A stretch of 64,000 bases of DNA from Aphrophora alni (Eukaryota; Arthropoda; Insecta; Hemiptera; Aphrophoridae), in contig OY740768.1 in NCBI GenBank assembly GCA_963513935.1, forward strand, positions 45,068,368-45,132,367, written 5' to 3'. The notes beneath the pieces were generated by a model. The model had not been told where the DNA came from. It saw nothing but the letters and a program-made list of their open reading frames with translations, and ran no database searches. Of this stretch, positions 11,712 through 21,392 are shown piece by piece. How positions within the stretch are numbered: position 1 is the stretch's first letter; each line of letters opens with the position of its first letter. Made by a program: the position numbers and the translations under genes.

Positions 11712-11812
11712 GGCCTATTGGACGGAGCCCCCCCCCCCCCCGGCACCATTGGAGCCGTCCACGAAACTGGATGGATTACCGCAGAGCTCTTTGAAAATCC
11801 GTCCAATAGGCC
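11712..11812. repeat. 15-bp inverted repeat at the internal deletion junction
   Basis: GGCCTATTGGACGGA at 11712-11726 is the exact reverse complement of 11798-11812. It encloses a C12-13 run and the point where the transposase N-terminal frame ends. Fold-back replication slippage during an abortive gap repair would give this structure; that is inference. Confidence 0.7.
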
Positions 11813-11872
11813 TGGTTCATCGCTTCTTTATCCCACGCTTTCCTGGGTGCCATCTGTAAAAATGAAACTACT

Positions 11873-11911
11873 TAGTTCCTAATTTCGTCCCCTAGACGAA
11901 ATTAGGAACTA
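11873..11911. repeat. Internal palindrome of the transposon tip motif
   Basis: AGTTCCTAATTTCGTC and GACGAAATTAGGAACT face each other across a short spacer; a further direct copy follows at about 11916-11936. The GACGAAATT core is also in the terminal repeats (GGGACGAAATTTGGG). Subterminal copies of tip motifs are typical transposase-binding sites. Confidence 0.75.
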
Positions 11912-12271
11912 TAAGGGGGACGAAATTAAGAACGACCACTTCCTTAATATGGCGGCCTCTACAACAACCCACGCTGACAAATTACTTTAAACTAACATAT
12001 TACTATAAGCTACCATGTACGTATAAAGGAATGAATCAATTATTATTTATGAAATGTGTTTACCCTAATAACAACAAGATGATTCAGAAAAGGTTGCAAG
12101 AACTCATTTCTTCTAAAAACAGGAAATCCTTTGTACAGCGGACAAAAACACAGCAGTATTCACTAAACGCTCTCAGTAGCCTGAAATGGCGTGTCTCCTA
12201 CACGCCGTACCGCTGCTACAGTCTTACCAACCCAACTTGCCGAGAAAGAGAGGGGGACGGAATTAGGGAGT

Positions 12272-12296
12272 GGGACGAAATTTGGGCCCCCTACCT
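12272..12296 (-). repeat. Right terminal inverted repeat of the 10.8-12.3 kb transposon
   Basis: Exact complement of 10842-10866. Followed by TA at 12297-12298 and then an AT-rich (ATT)n-like tract. Confidence 0.95.
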
Positions 12297-12336
12297 TATT
12301 ATTTTTATTATTATTATTTTTTTTTAAATAGCCTAC

Positions 12337-12640
12337 TGTCAAAACTGACAGAAAGACGATAAAAAGCACTACACGATATAACAATATTTAGTAGAGGTTA
12401 CGCTAATCATTCACTACAATATACTGCAATGTTCTGAGGATAAGCAAGTTTTGAATGCATACACGTTACGGGTCACAATACACCTTGGAAAAAGACAATA
12501 AAACTACTCAGAACGGTTTTAAAAGATGAATGAATAAACCAATCCTTTACACATATATCAGGTAATTAGTTAGGACCAAGACTTTTTTACTTTCCACGAT
12601 GCAAAACAATAATTAATAAAAAAACCTATTTCCGTGAGTA
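12337..12640 (+). repeat. Dispersed repeat family P, copy 1
   Basis: Matches 13320-13640 in direct orientation: GTCAAAACTGACAGAAAG, CGATAAAA, ACACGATAT / GCACGATAT, TAGTAGAGGTT / GAGTAGAGGTT, GCTAATCATTCACTACAATA, then more weakly to GATGCAAAACAAT. It begins 40 bp beyond the right end of the Tigger-like element, which may have inserted next to or into it. Confidence 0.75.
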
Positions 12641-12789
12641 GCCTAAACAAATCCATACATCTGGGTCGTTGAAAACAATTTTCTCGATCGAACAACTCAT
12701 TGAAAATGTTGCATATATTAGCTGAAATACCAATAATATTAAAAATAATAATAAATAAAAACTTTTATTTTTTAATATAACCACATATT

Positions 12790-12886
12790 TAATGAAACTT
12801 GCCGACCATGGTTTCGCTCGTTACAGGATTGTAAAATACCTTGACAATGCTGGAACTAGCGAAACCATGGTCGGCAAGTTTCATTA
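12790..12886. repeat. Perfect 29-bp-arm hairpin
   Basis: Arms 12790-12818 and 12858-12886 are exact reverse complements (core CTTGCCGACCATGGTTTCGCT on the left arm, centred on an NcoI-type CCATGG palindrome) around a 39-bp loop. Arms this perfect in otherwise decayed DNA suggest a young foldback/MITE or a recently made inverted duplication. No target duplication longer than a few bases is visible. Confidence 0.9.
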
Positions 12887-13261
12887 TATCTTTCGTTATT
12901 CTAATTAAGTGCTTTGTTCATTAAAATGGAATACCACCAAGTACCTACGGTCCTTAGCATAAATAGTTCAAACATAATATTAAAAGAACCCCACAATACA
13001 TCGTCGAGACCACAGCTTTTATACCTTAGTAAAATTCTCATTATTCTCTGCGATTTTCGGCACAATCAAACTTATTTGACTACATCTTATACAATATTCA
13101 TTGAAACATATAAAGAAATGTTGAAAAGAATAAAATGATTCACATAATTGAATGATTACAAAAAAAATCGAATCTCTCCGTTGTAACTCAATATTTTACA
13201 GCCGAAAATATACACCGCATTTCATAATTCAAATTAGTTTTTAAAATCTACAGATAATAGG
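12887..13261. other. AT-rich non-coding DNA
   Basis: An open frame at 12914-13138 (+) has no recognisable domain or splice framing and is probably accidental. Nothing else seen. Confidence 0.5.
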
Positions 13262-13640
13262 AGCAGGATATAGACAATAGGCAGCCAGGACAGCTTGCAT
13301 GCATAGAGTCCTGCTTCAATGTCAAAACTGACAGAAAGTCGATAAAATAACGCTGCACGATATGACAACATTGAGTAGAGGTTGAATATGCTAATCATTC
13401 ACTACAATATCCTGCAACGTTTAGACGTAGAGCGTAAACCCTCGTGAAGATTCCATACATACACGATGCAGCCAAACAAAATTGTAAAATCATAACAAAA
13501 ACTATGAATCATTTCAGAACTTGTTGAAGAAATCAAGAAATGATCTAGTAAATTAATTAGTGACATTAGCCTGTAGTTTGTTGAATATACACGTTTTTTA
13601 TATTGCGAGATGCAAAACAATTCAAATAAAATCATCGTGA
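13262..13640 (+). repeat. Dispersed repeat family P, copy 2 (longest copy)
   Basis: It contains GGCAGCCAGGACAGCTTGCA, GTCAAAACTGACAGAAAGTC, GATAAAATAACGCTGC and ACGATATGACAACATTGAG. It matches 12337-12640 directly and the reverse complements of 24470-24640 and 38740-38890, so at least four copies lie in the window. A minus-strand open frame (13402-13635) falls inside it and is not conserved as a frame in copy 1, so I regard the repeat as non-coding. Confidence 0.75.
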
Positions 13641-13884
13641 ATATACAATGTTTTTACGATTCACAATACAGTACGATGTAGTGGAATTCCAGTAAATACT
13701 TCCGTTTTTGGAATTTGCCACAGAAAACATAGTCGACCACAGATTTCCATTTTCTGGACTATATGAAACATTGCGATTTGTTTGCGTATTCCCTTAGTGA
13801 GTAACCTCTTGTTAATCCGTTGCCTTAAAAAATAATGAAGAAAATAACATAAAATATAGACCCATAACCCTCAAATACGTTAAC

Positions 13885-14060
13885 AGAGTTAGGGTTGGAA
13901 GATAAAAAGAGTTGGTCACTGAGAGACAAGATAGGAAGATGAAAAGAATTATGTAACACAAGAGCTATAGATGCAGCTATGTCCCCTTAGAATGGCCAAA
14001 ACTGTACTCACTATAGTAAGCCTATGAAGGGTCTGAAACGATCAGTGTAAAATAGTTATT
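13885..14060 (+). repeat. Dispersed repeat family C, copy 1
   Basis: Shares the ordered words GAAGATAAAAAGAGTTGGT, GAGA-ACA-GATAGGAAGATGAA and TAACACAAGAG with copies at 19524, 50070, 56085 and 58895, all on the + strand. Diverged (about 60-70%) and without an ORF or tail. Confidence 0.55.
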
Positions 14061-15062
14061 ATTCTTTGCAATTTTTTTACGAAAACAAATTAAAATGTCT
14101 TTAAATCGGAGTTAGTTGATGTAACGAAAATATTTTAAATAAAATAATAGTTTTAATAAGTCACAACTAAATGCAACTTAAATTGATTAAAATGTCAAAT
14201 CGTCTCTAACATATTATACATCGTTGAGGTCAGACGATGGACAATTCATCTAGTCAACCACAGACTTTCTTAGTGTGCACGACATGAGTGAAACTAATGC
14301 ATTAACAAATATGTTGACTTTATAAATCTTGTGGATTGCCAAGGTAACCATCATGATCAATCCACATAAATTTTAAATTCGGTAGTATCAATAAATCACT
14401 AATATTGTGTAATTTTGATGTAGTATTTTAATGATATCTTGTCATTTGTATCGCTATAAAGTTTTTACGCGATATGAATAGTGAGAAAATTAACGGTCAA
14501 AAATAATAACAATAAATGATAAAAATGTCTGCTCTTAAGGAGTACTCAAATTAATAAATAAAAACAATAAGACTACCCACGTACATTGAAGGATTAGCAA
14601 TCGTTTCATATTTTGTTTCATTATTTTATTCTGAGTACATATTAGTCGAGTTTCGTGTTAAAAGAACAATGAATTGTCGCGTTTCTTCAAAACGGTTAAA
14701 ATGAAACCACATAGAAATGAACTTAAAGGCTGTTCATTATCTTGTCGTACGAATGGGTAGATAAAATGTCAAGTTTTGTTTCCACAATGTATTTATTATC
14801 TCTACCAAATATGGTTGAAACCAGAGTTTGTTATTGGAAGTAATTCGATTATCCATATTAAGAAAACAACGAAAACAAAATTTTAAAACTCGACGAAAGA
14901 TTTATTTAGATATTTGGAATATCCTAATAGTAACAGTTATTTTCTATTTTATTTCCCGTGTTAATTTTAATATTTAAAGTAAAACATGCGATACCGTAAT
15001 TATTGGTAAACGAGTCTTTATAGAAGATATTAGAAAATTAATTAGAAATCTTCAGAAAAAAG
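14061..15062. other. AT-rich non-coding DNA
   Basis: No gene or structured repeat recognised. Confidence 0.6.
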
Positions 15063-15390
15063 GGTTACGGACAGCCACCATTCATAACTAATATACTTGT
15101 ATAAGTTGAAAGGAAATTAACATGATGTTCCAATGTGTAATGAAACAACAAAACAGAGATAAATGAACAGATACGAGAGGCAAAAGAAAATCAGGAAGAT
15201 ACAAAAGTGACACTTCTGTTATTGATGGTTATAAATAACATTTAATATTATCAGTTGTCCAGTAGAAACAATGACAACTAATAATTAATTTATTATTGGG
15301 CGCCATAATAGTGTTTAATTAGCTTTCTTCATGGTACATTTAAGTTCATGCTTTAAGTTCAAGGCACTAAACTTAGATCCTTTGGAGGGT
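15063..15390 (+). repeat. Dispersed repeat with direct partner at 26618-27000
   Basis: Ordered shared words: TATAAGTTGAAAGGAAAT / CATAAGTTGAAAAGAAAT, GGCAAAAGAAA, ATTGATGGTTATA / ATTGATTGTTATA, GGGCGCCA, TTTCTTCATG and AAGTTCAAGG. Both copies share orientation. No ORF or terminal structure visible. Confidence 0.65.
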
Positions 15391-15982
15391 TGAGTAAATC
15401 ATTACCTACTACAAAATTTAATCTGTTCAACAAAGAACGGTTATCGTTAAATGAATTTGGATTCTGAGTTTGTCCGGAATACAATTTACGAATTCATTCT
15501 TTCTAAAAACTAATAATGAACATATACAGTTATTATAACAGGCTTAATAGCTGTTGAAGGATGTTGTAGATTGAAGATGAGGTAGGCCTAAAACAGTATA
15601 AAGTCCTATTAGTGTTAATTCACTTTTCCTCCTTCGACTGGCTTAGGTTCTTTTGAGCTTTAGATTTCATTGCAGTTGTTTCTAAAAAATATAAATATTA
15701 GGTAATGCTTTCATATTTTTAACAAGCAACAGAACTACTGTAGTACAAAAGATGTTTAACAATTTTTTTATTAGGGTAAAATTGAAACGTAAAACTAACA
15801 TCGATTTACGTTACTGACTAAGTACGAAGAATTTTATTTTAAACAAAAATAATCTAACTTCTTAAAGTGTATTATTTTGGTCAACAGATATTACTTCTTA
15901 GTAGTATAGTAATATCTTTTATTGTATATACATCTTTTACTTATTGCTCTTTCCTTAACTTTATTCTTCTCTCGTTTAAAAC
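15391..15982. other. AT-rich non-coding DNA
   Basis: No gene recognised. A + strand frame at 15867-16094 runs into the next repeat, is Ser/Ile/Phe-rich and looks accidental. Confidence 0.55.
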
Positions 15983-16590
15983 TTTAGTGAAGATCATTGC
16001 TTTCATTGGCAAAAAGAAAAATAATTCCCCTTCTTACCGTTTCACTAACAGAAAAAAGAGTAGACTTGAATTTACGGTGGGCTTTCTTTTCTAAGAGATT
16101 TAATTTACCGGAACACTAAACTTTAGTTTTTAAGGAGGCTCTTATAATTCTTTGTAAAGGGAACTGTCTGTTAAATGTACCTGCTAACATCTTCAGTCAT
16201 TTATATTACAAAGATTTCATATTTTGAAGAACGAAAGTATATATTTACATACGTAACAAAGATATTTACTCCTGTATTATTATATTATTACATGAACTAA
16301 CCAAATATCTGTGGTCATACATAACTTAATACAACTAAAATTACCTACACCTAAATAACTTAACTCCAAACAAAAATATAGTGCAAAAGTTACCCTATTA
16401 CACAGTGGTTATATAAATAACTACGTTTACTTAAAAAAAAAAAACTTTCACAATATCAAGCAGCGGTTTAAAACTATAAATATTAAATAATCAAATAAAT
16501 AAATAAGGTCTTGAAACTATAACTTAAATTACTGCCATTTTGAAAAATAAAAATTTAACTGCTATATTTGAACAATTTGAAAAATTAAAC
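15983..16590 (+). repeat. Diverged ~600-bp dispersed repeat, copy 2
   Basis: Direct partner of 3462-4075 (shared words listed there). The lengths are nearly equal, which supports one old element rather than scattered chance matches. No terminal inverted repeats or tail are clear. Confidence 0.7.
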
Positions 16591-17208
16591 TGTGTATATA
16601 AAAAAATATATTAAACATGAAACGTAAACCATCACTTTCAAGACTGACATTGTACATCTGATCCGACATAATCAAGCTATAATACACTTTGTCTAGGAAC
16701 TTAAATTTTATGCTTCTCATTACATTCTAACATAAAATTCCAAACAGACTTCTATTAATAGTTTAAAATCATATAAATCTTCCTAATACAATTTCAAGGG
16801 ATGTTTGCAAGTAAGTAACGTTTCCAAACGTGGCAGTTGTCTCAGCGTTTATGCGTTCTGCGCTCCTTCATATATTAACTCTCTAAAAATGGCATAATGG
16901 GGAACCATTTGTGTTTACAGTTTGTATATACACTTAAACTGTTTAAGGGAGTTAAATGAAACACTGAATGAAAACTACGGACCCTTATCCGTTAATTGAA
17001 TACAAAATGTGTGAAACCATTAGAGTTGACTAATCACATTAGTGAACTTTATGGTGATAAAGTAAAAGTAATGGTATAGACAGAAATTAGTTTTGATAGT
17101 ATAATAAAGGGGAATAAAACTTATGAAGAGAAATAGTTATTTTTTGTTATGAAAACGTTCGGAATCTAGCCATTTTTGCGTTCGGAACCATGGCCTAAAA
17201 AGCCCAAA

Positions 17209-17210
<2 letters not shown>
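16591..17210. other. AT-rich non-coding DNA
   Basis: A GC-richer patch (16830-16870, GTTTATGCGTTCTGCGCTCC) follows a GTAAGT word at about 16811. I found no matching acceptor or frame, so no exon is called. Confidence 0.5.

Positions 17211-17270
<60 letters not shown>
17211..17270. repeat. (AT)30 microsatellite
   Basis: Uninterrupted AT dinucleotides for 60 bases. Confidence 0.98.
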
Positions 17271-17273
<3 letters not shown>

Positions 17274-17870
17274 ACGTTTTGCCAGATAGTATCCTGTTCA
17301 TTGTGGAGATTAATTTTTTTAAACAATTTTTAAACGTTTTGGTAACAAAATAACTCTTTCTTCTAGACTACAGTAGACAGGGTGATCAACTCAAGATGGC
17401 CACCATTCAGATCTCGAAAACTATCAGTTTTTCGCAAAACTTTAAATTGAGAACCTTACATTGCATCCACAGTTCACGTTTGAGTCAGCCTGATAGTTGA
17501 CGAAATAAATGACATAACATGCTTATACATTTCAACGACCCGGAAATGGTGATTATTTTTAAGTTATGTAAAAAGTTGTATAAATTTAATGTTATGTGGT
17601 TGTGTTTGTATGTAGTGTGATTTAATTTGTGTAATGTAAAAAAATATCTTGTCTTCATCAATGACAGTGTGATGTTGAAACTGCAGTCAGGCGTATCTGA
17701 AAATAAGTAATTGTATTTTTTATTTAACTTGCTACACCTGAAAGAACTTTGTCAACAACTAATGGTGGCTGAAGTCTATTATTAATATAAATTAAACAAT
17801 AGACTTGGTAATGTACTAACTTTTCTCACGCAATACAGATAGAAATATGATGATAATTTATACGCCATAA
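17271..17870. other. Non-coding DNA, possibly the 5' part of the mariner fossil
   Basis: Less AT-rich around 17380-17530 (GGTGATCAACTCAAGATGGCC). If the mariner relic that follows was once full length, its N-terminal half and left terminus should lie here, but I cannot align them. Confidence 0.4.
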
Positions 17871-18420
17871 CAGTGCCGAAAGAGAGTATTTTACATCAAA
17901 ACGGAATTACAATAACAATCCATAGAGTGGAGGCACACTACGTCTCCGGAAAAGCAGACCTTGAACAATTTATCTCCAGAAGAATATGATCACCTTTTTT
18001 GGGACAGTAACGATATTTTGTTTGTTGCTTTCTAGCCAAAAATACAGTTATTGTGAGACTTTATATAAATTGCGTTGTACAATCCAAAACTAAAGACGAG
18101 GGTTGCTTATAAGTACAATGTTGTATTGCTCCATGGTAATTTACGACCCGACAATGCTGCTCAAAACCAAATAAGAAGCTCATCATGTCAATTGGCTGCG
18201 AACAAATAGATAATCCTCGTTACAGCCCATACCTAATGTCTTCTATAACTTTAACTTGTTTCTGCATTTGCAGGTCAGCGTTATGACGACGTCAAAAGAG
18301 CTGAGCATCATTGTCTTCAACAAAGGCATCATTTTATGAAATACTTTATTCATAAATAAACTCCACGCTTCGCCAAATGTTTAAATATTAATGGAACTTG
18401 TATGGTAGAGCAGTTTAATG
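17871..18420 (+). pseudogene. Mariner-family transposase fossil (C-terminal half)
   Basis: Mariner transposase landmarks appear in order on the + strand. A relic of the W-V-Y...QSMEWRH region (17880-17950; the last residue block reads EWRHTTSPEK) is followed by FWDSNDILFVAF (about 18000), a VVLLHGNLRPDNAA block (18120-18160) matching the family's LLHDNARPH, and a PRYSPYL block (18215-18235) matching PYSPDLAPSD. Then come GQRYDD (about 18275) and a terminal PRFAKCLNINGT (18365-18400) matching the family's closing DKCLNxxGDY. Both visible catalytic aspartates are lost: GGT at 18135-18137 and TAC at 18230-18232. At least two frame changes and several stops are present, so it is long dead. Terminal repeats and the N-terminal DNA-binding domain were not found. 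Mariner transposases catalyse cut-and-paste transposition into TA. Confidence 0.85.
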
Positions 18421-18472
18421 CATGGTCTTTTATTTATTGACAAAGTTGTTTAGAAGTAGATTATTATTATGT

Positions 18473-19060
18473 TTAATGACTTAAAGGTTAACATATTATA
18501 TCTCATATACATTATTAGGCCTAATCAATATACTAAATCAATGGACTACTCGGGCAAAATTCACTTTAATGACCTAAGAAGAAAATTACTTTCAAATATA
18601 TCTCATATAAATTATTAGGCCTAATCAATATACTAAACCAATTGACTACTCGGGCAAAAATAAATTTAATGACCTAAAGGTAAAATTACTTTCAAATATA
18701 TCTCATATAATTAGGCCTAATCAATAAACTAATTGACTACTCGGTGTAAATTACATTTAATAACCTAAAGGTAAAACAACTTTAAACTATATCTCATATA
18801 AATTATTAGGCCCAATCAATATACTAAACCAATTGACTACTCGGACTTAATTACATTTAAAAACCTAAATGTAAAATTACTTTAAAATATATCTCATATA
18901 AATTATTAGGCATAATCAATATACTAAACCAATTGACTACTCGGACTTAATTACATTTAATAACCTAAAGGTAAAATTACTTTCAAATACATCTCTTATA
19001 AATGATTAATCCATATACAATCAAATTGACTACTCTATCACACAATTTAATAAATGGTAA
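18473..19060 (+). repeat. ~100-bp tandem satellite, about 5.5 copies
   Basis: The word TCTCATATA recurs at 18501, 18601, 18701, 18792 and 18892, with a variant at 18992. The period is 100 bp apart from one 91-bp unit that lost nine bases in TAAATTATTAGG. Units share TTAGGCCTAATCAATATACT, AATTGACTACTCGG and GACCTAAAGGTAAAATTAC. Internal units are more alike than the first and last, typical of unequal exchange. No frame persists, so it is non-coding. Confidence 0.95.
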
Positions 19061-19523
19061 ATAGTTGTTAAGACTGACTGGATCAAACAGTAATTTATTT
19101 TGGAATATTTTGTGTACCTAGTTCCTAATCTAACGTATATCCTTGTAATTGTAGATCTTCAGAATGAATAATAACATTAAAACATTAAAATTAGTATTTT
19201 AAAATGTTAATGTAATTTTCTAAAAATAATGAATTGTAAAGCCATTTACATAATTGAAAACAGCAACTGTGTGTTCAGTTATTATTAATTGTTGTGAATA
19301 CATTACATGTTTTTTGCGACTACAGTGTATTAATTACCATTTCGTGTCGAAATACTTTTTATATGTGCTTAGAATTAATAATTTATTTATATTTTTGCGC
19401 ATAAACATAGTATAGAAATAATTTGTTCGTTGAAGGCGAAAAACCTTTCGGTCATTATTGCCTAATAAAAAATTATAGATTAAAACATAAATTAAATACC
19501 CCTAGGGCTTGAATAATTTAATA
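19061..19523. other. AT-rich non-coding DNA
   Basis: Nothing recognised. Confidence 0.6.
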
Positions 19524-19690
19524 GTGTAAGGGACGCAAGATAACAAGAATTGGTTATGAAATTCATAGTAGGAAAGATAAAAAAATAAGGATCTAATCCA
19601 AGACTACATGAAAAAAGATGTAGACCCAGGGATTGCCCTTAGGGATTTACAAGCTAACACCTAATATAGTTAGCTTCTTGATTTATAATG
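19524..19690 (+). repeat. Dispersed repeat family C, copy 2
   Basis: Contains AAGATAACAAGAATTGGTTA, ATAGTAGGAAAGATAAA, GGATCTAATCCAAGAC and ACATGAAAAAAGATGTAGAC, then AGGGATTGCC. The last portion matches 50150-50190 (ACATGAAAAATGTGTAGAC...AGGTATTGC). Confidence 0.6.
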
Positions 19691-20426
19691 TATATATGTA
19701 AGCATGTATAGGTAATATAAAGTGTAAGTGCTGCCGATGAGATCGGTAACATAGACAGTTTTGTTTTGGGTTAAACAAATATATGTGGAATTGTTCACAT
19801 AAACACCATGTTTGAGGAATTCATAGACTAAACTCAATTTCAAAATGGTGTCCGTTAACTATCACTGGAATCCAACATTTAACAACAATTTCGGAAAATG
19901 CTAATATATCAATTATTTGAACTTGTAACGCATTTCGTTAACAAAAAATCCGAAATTGTAATCGTTCCTCATTATCAGAAATATAACTCCCTATGTGATG
20001 AAACATTATTTGACCTTGAGATTTATATTACTTACAAAATCGTTTTCGTCTGTGTAACCTTAAAACAAGTTTATTTGAGTTACATTGAAACAACTTAAAA
20101 GTTATTCTAAATAATAATATGTATTTATTTGTAATCATCATAATTATGTTTCTAATAACTGTGATCAATATATTATAAATAATAATTAGTACAGACTACA
20201 AAACATTTAGTGATAAAAAAATTATAAATTGAAATAAAATATTACAATCAACATAATGTTAAGCACTGTTTTTCATTATCCCAGCCTTTAATTTAGTAAG
20301 TTAGTTTGCTAATTTTTTTTTGAAAAAGTCTGTGTAGTCAAACTAATTCGTTGTACTGTTATCATCAAACAAACTTGTATTTTAGCACTGTTTGAATGTA
20401 GAAGTACATTTAAGTAAACTATTCGT
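19691..20426. other. AT-rich non-coding DNA
   Basis: A short + strand open frame (19898-20098) has no domain signal. Nothing else seen. Confidence 0.55.
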
Positions 20427-20540
20427 GGACTGTCAACAGCTCTTTCCTAGTATTATGTGTTTATTTAAGTTCCCAAATAAGCCACTTTGAAATTGGATTT
20501 ACATTTGTGTCTCCAGGGCTATCCGTAAGTTACTCTTTCT
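20427..20540 (-). repeat. Inverted partner of the 7190-7305 repeat
   Basis: See 7190-7305. On the minus strand it reads GTAACTTACGG...GAGACACAAATG...CCAATTTCAAAGTGG...AAAGAGCTGTTGAC. Confidence 0.7.
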
Positions 20541-21024
20541 TTCGATTTTTTTTTTACACAAATTTAAATTCACATCACTAACATATTTTGTCTATTTAAA
20601 ATAAAAACTGCAATGAAATAAACCTTCTAAATCTTTATAAAATGTCTTTCAATCTGATTTTATTTTGTCAATACTCTTATATAATGTAGCACCGATTTTG
20701 TTTAAAATTGTTACATATTTTTGTATTTCACTCCTCCAATTCCCGAAAAAATATAATCGCTTATACTAACAATTTTGTGGTACCTGCTACAAACAAATCC
20801 ACAAATATTACATTTACCCAAAATTCTATCTATTTTGATCAAAAATACAAACTGAAATTCTAAACAAACGTAATAGTTGACATCTGTCCTATTATACATA
20901 AGGTATACATCCTTATACATATGTGTAACAATTTTCAAAGTTTAATTTAATTTTCGAATGTGATTATTTTAAAGTAAAAAAATATATCAGTTTCAAAGTC
21001 AAAAAATTAAGAGGTACCCAAAAA
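20541..21024. other. AT-rich non-coding DNA
   Basis: No gene recognised. The minus-strand frame at 20711-20938 has no domain signal. Confidence 0.5.
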
Positions 21025-21392
21025 CTAGTGAATCAAGTGGAAGCTCTCTTTAAATATACTTGAGTGCATGGTATAAACATGAACAACTGTGATGACCACA
21101 AAGAACAGGCGGCCAATACGAGCAAAGCAAGTGAAGTACTCGTTAATGAAATCTTCAGCGAGCCTTAGTATCAAATAACTAAATACGTATATTTCAAAAA
21201 AATGTATCTGAAAGAGAAAAGTTATTTACACATACAAACATTAGTCAAAAAGCTATGCACATTTCAATAGATTTTGCGTGCATGCATGGAAGATTGACAG
21301 CAAATCATAGATCTACGATGCTATCCCCCTACCTGATAACCCGTCCCGGCCACGGCTAATAATATCACCACGTTTTTCGAATGGATAATACA
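21025..21392 (-). CDS. Candidate spliced coding segment of unknown product (strand not certain)
   Basis: This island is clearly GC-richer than its surroundings. On the minus strand, 21392-21333 is open and ends TTATCAG before GTAGGG (donor at 21332-21331). After 123 bp, a pyrimidine-rich acceptor TTTTCTCTTTCAG (cag at 21210-21208) precedes an in-phase 61-codon frame ending at a TAG (21025-21027). The downstream frame contains LAEDFINEYF, CFARIGR and a hydrophobic run LFFVVITVVHVY that could span a membrane; the upstream piece ends LLAVAGTGYQ. I recognise no family. Against this, the same DNA read on the + strand gives a hydrophilic frame (21079-21168, with DDHKEQAANTSKASEV) that is equally coding-like. 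There is no poly(A) signal just after the stop and the proposed intron is short. It may be a real exon pair, part of a transposon or a pseudogene. Confidence 0.28.

Larger units (their letters stand above)
11193..11858 (-). pseudogene. Tigger-like transposase remnant: N-terminal scrap plus C-terminal zinc finger
   Basis: Reading the minus strand from about 11858, a start with MAPRKAWDKEAMNQA resembles the N-terminal helix-turn-helix lead-in of pogo/Tigger transposases, but a stop follows within 25 codons. A second open frame runs 11666-11193 (157 codons). It has two tandem 34-residue units (...KTPATNSNPSTN..., QQIKARKRLES), a basic stretch, a Ser/Asp/Glu-rich acidic linker, then a zinc finger with spacing Cys-x2-Cys, Cys/Cys near IKYFQW, His-Glu-x-Cys and a final Cys-x2-Cys (CDICLDG) before the stop. 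This resembles the PHD-like C-terminus of insect Tigger transposases, a putative DNA/protein contact domain. The DDE catalytic domain between the two parts is gone. A poly-C run (11730-11741) and an inverted repeat lie at the break. It cannot encode an active transposase; expression of the zinc-finger piece is possible but unsupported. Confidence 0.65.
10842..12296 (-). mobile_element. pogo/Tigger-like DNA transposon, internally deleted (1455 bp)
   Basis: The ends are perfect 25-bp inverted repeats: 10842-10866 (starting AGGTAGGGGGCCCAAATTTC) and 12272-12296. They are flanked by a TA dinucleotide at 10840-10841 and 12297-12298, the target duplication of the Tc1/mariner/pogo superfamily. Inside, on the minus strand, lie a transposase N-terminal scrap and a C-terminal region with an acidic tract and a PHD-like zinc finger, as in some insect Tigger-type transposases. 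The catalytic core is missing, so the copy is non-autonomous. The word GGGACGAAATTAGGAAC and its complement recur inside (about 11040-11065, 11873-11911, 11916-11936) and resemble the tips. A 15-bp inverted pair (11712-11726/11798-11812) marks the likely deletion junction. Confidence 0.88.

Noticed and set aside
11389..11859. A 156-codon + strand open frame across the Tigger-like element
   Set aside because: It is the shadow of the minus-strand transposase tail: the same 102-bp repeats give Leu/Asp-rich nonsense, while the minus strand yields a zinc finger and basic patches typical of the family.
12031..12384. Open frames on both strands next to the right TIR
   Set aside because: They include the TIR itself and the adjacent T-rich tract; no transposase similarity.
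16800..16870. A + strand exon ending at GTAAGT (about 16811)
   Set aside because: No acceptor with an open frame upstream; the GC-rich stretch lies after, not before, the donor word.
18473..19060. A CRISPR-like array
   Set aside because: Repeats are contiguous 100-bp units without spacers, in eukaryotic DNA. The same holds for 59660-61055.
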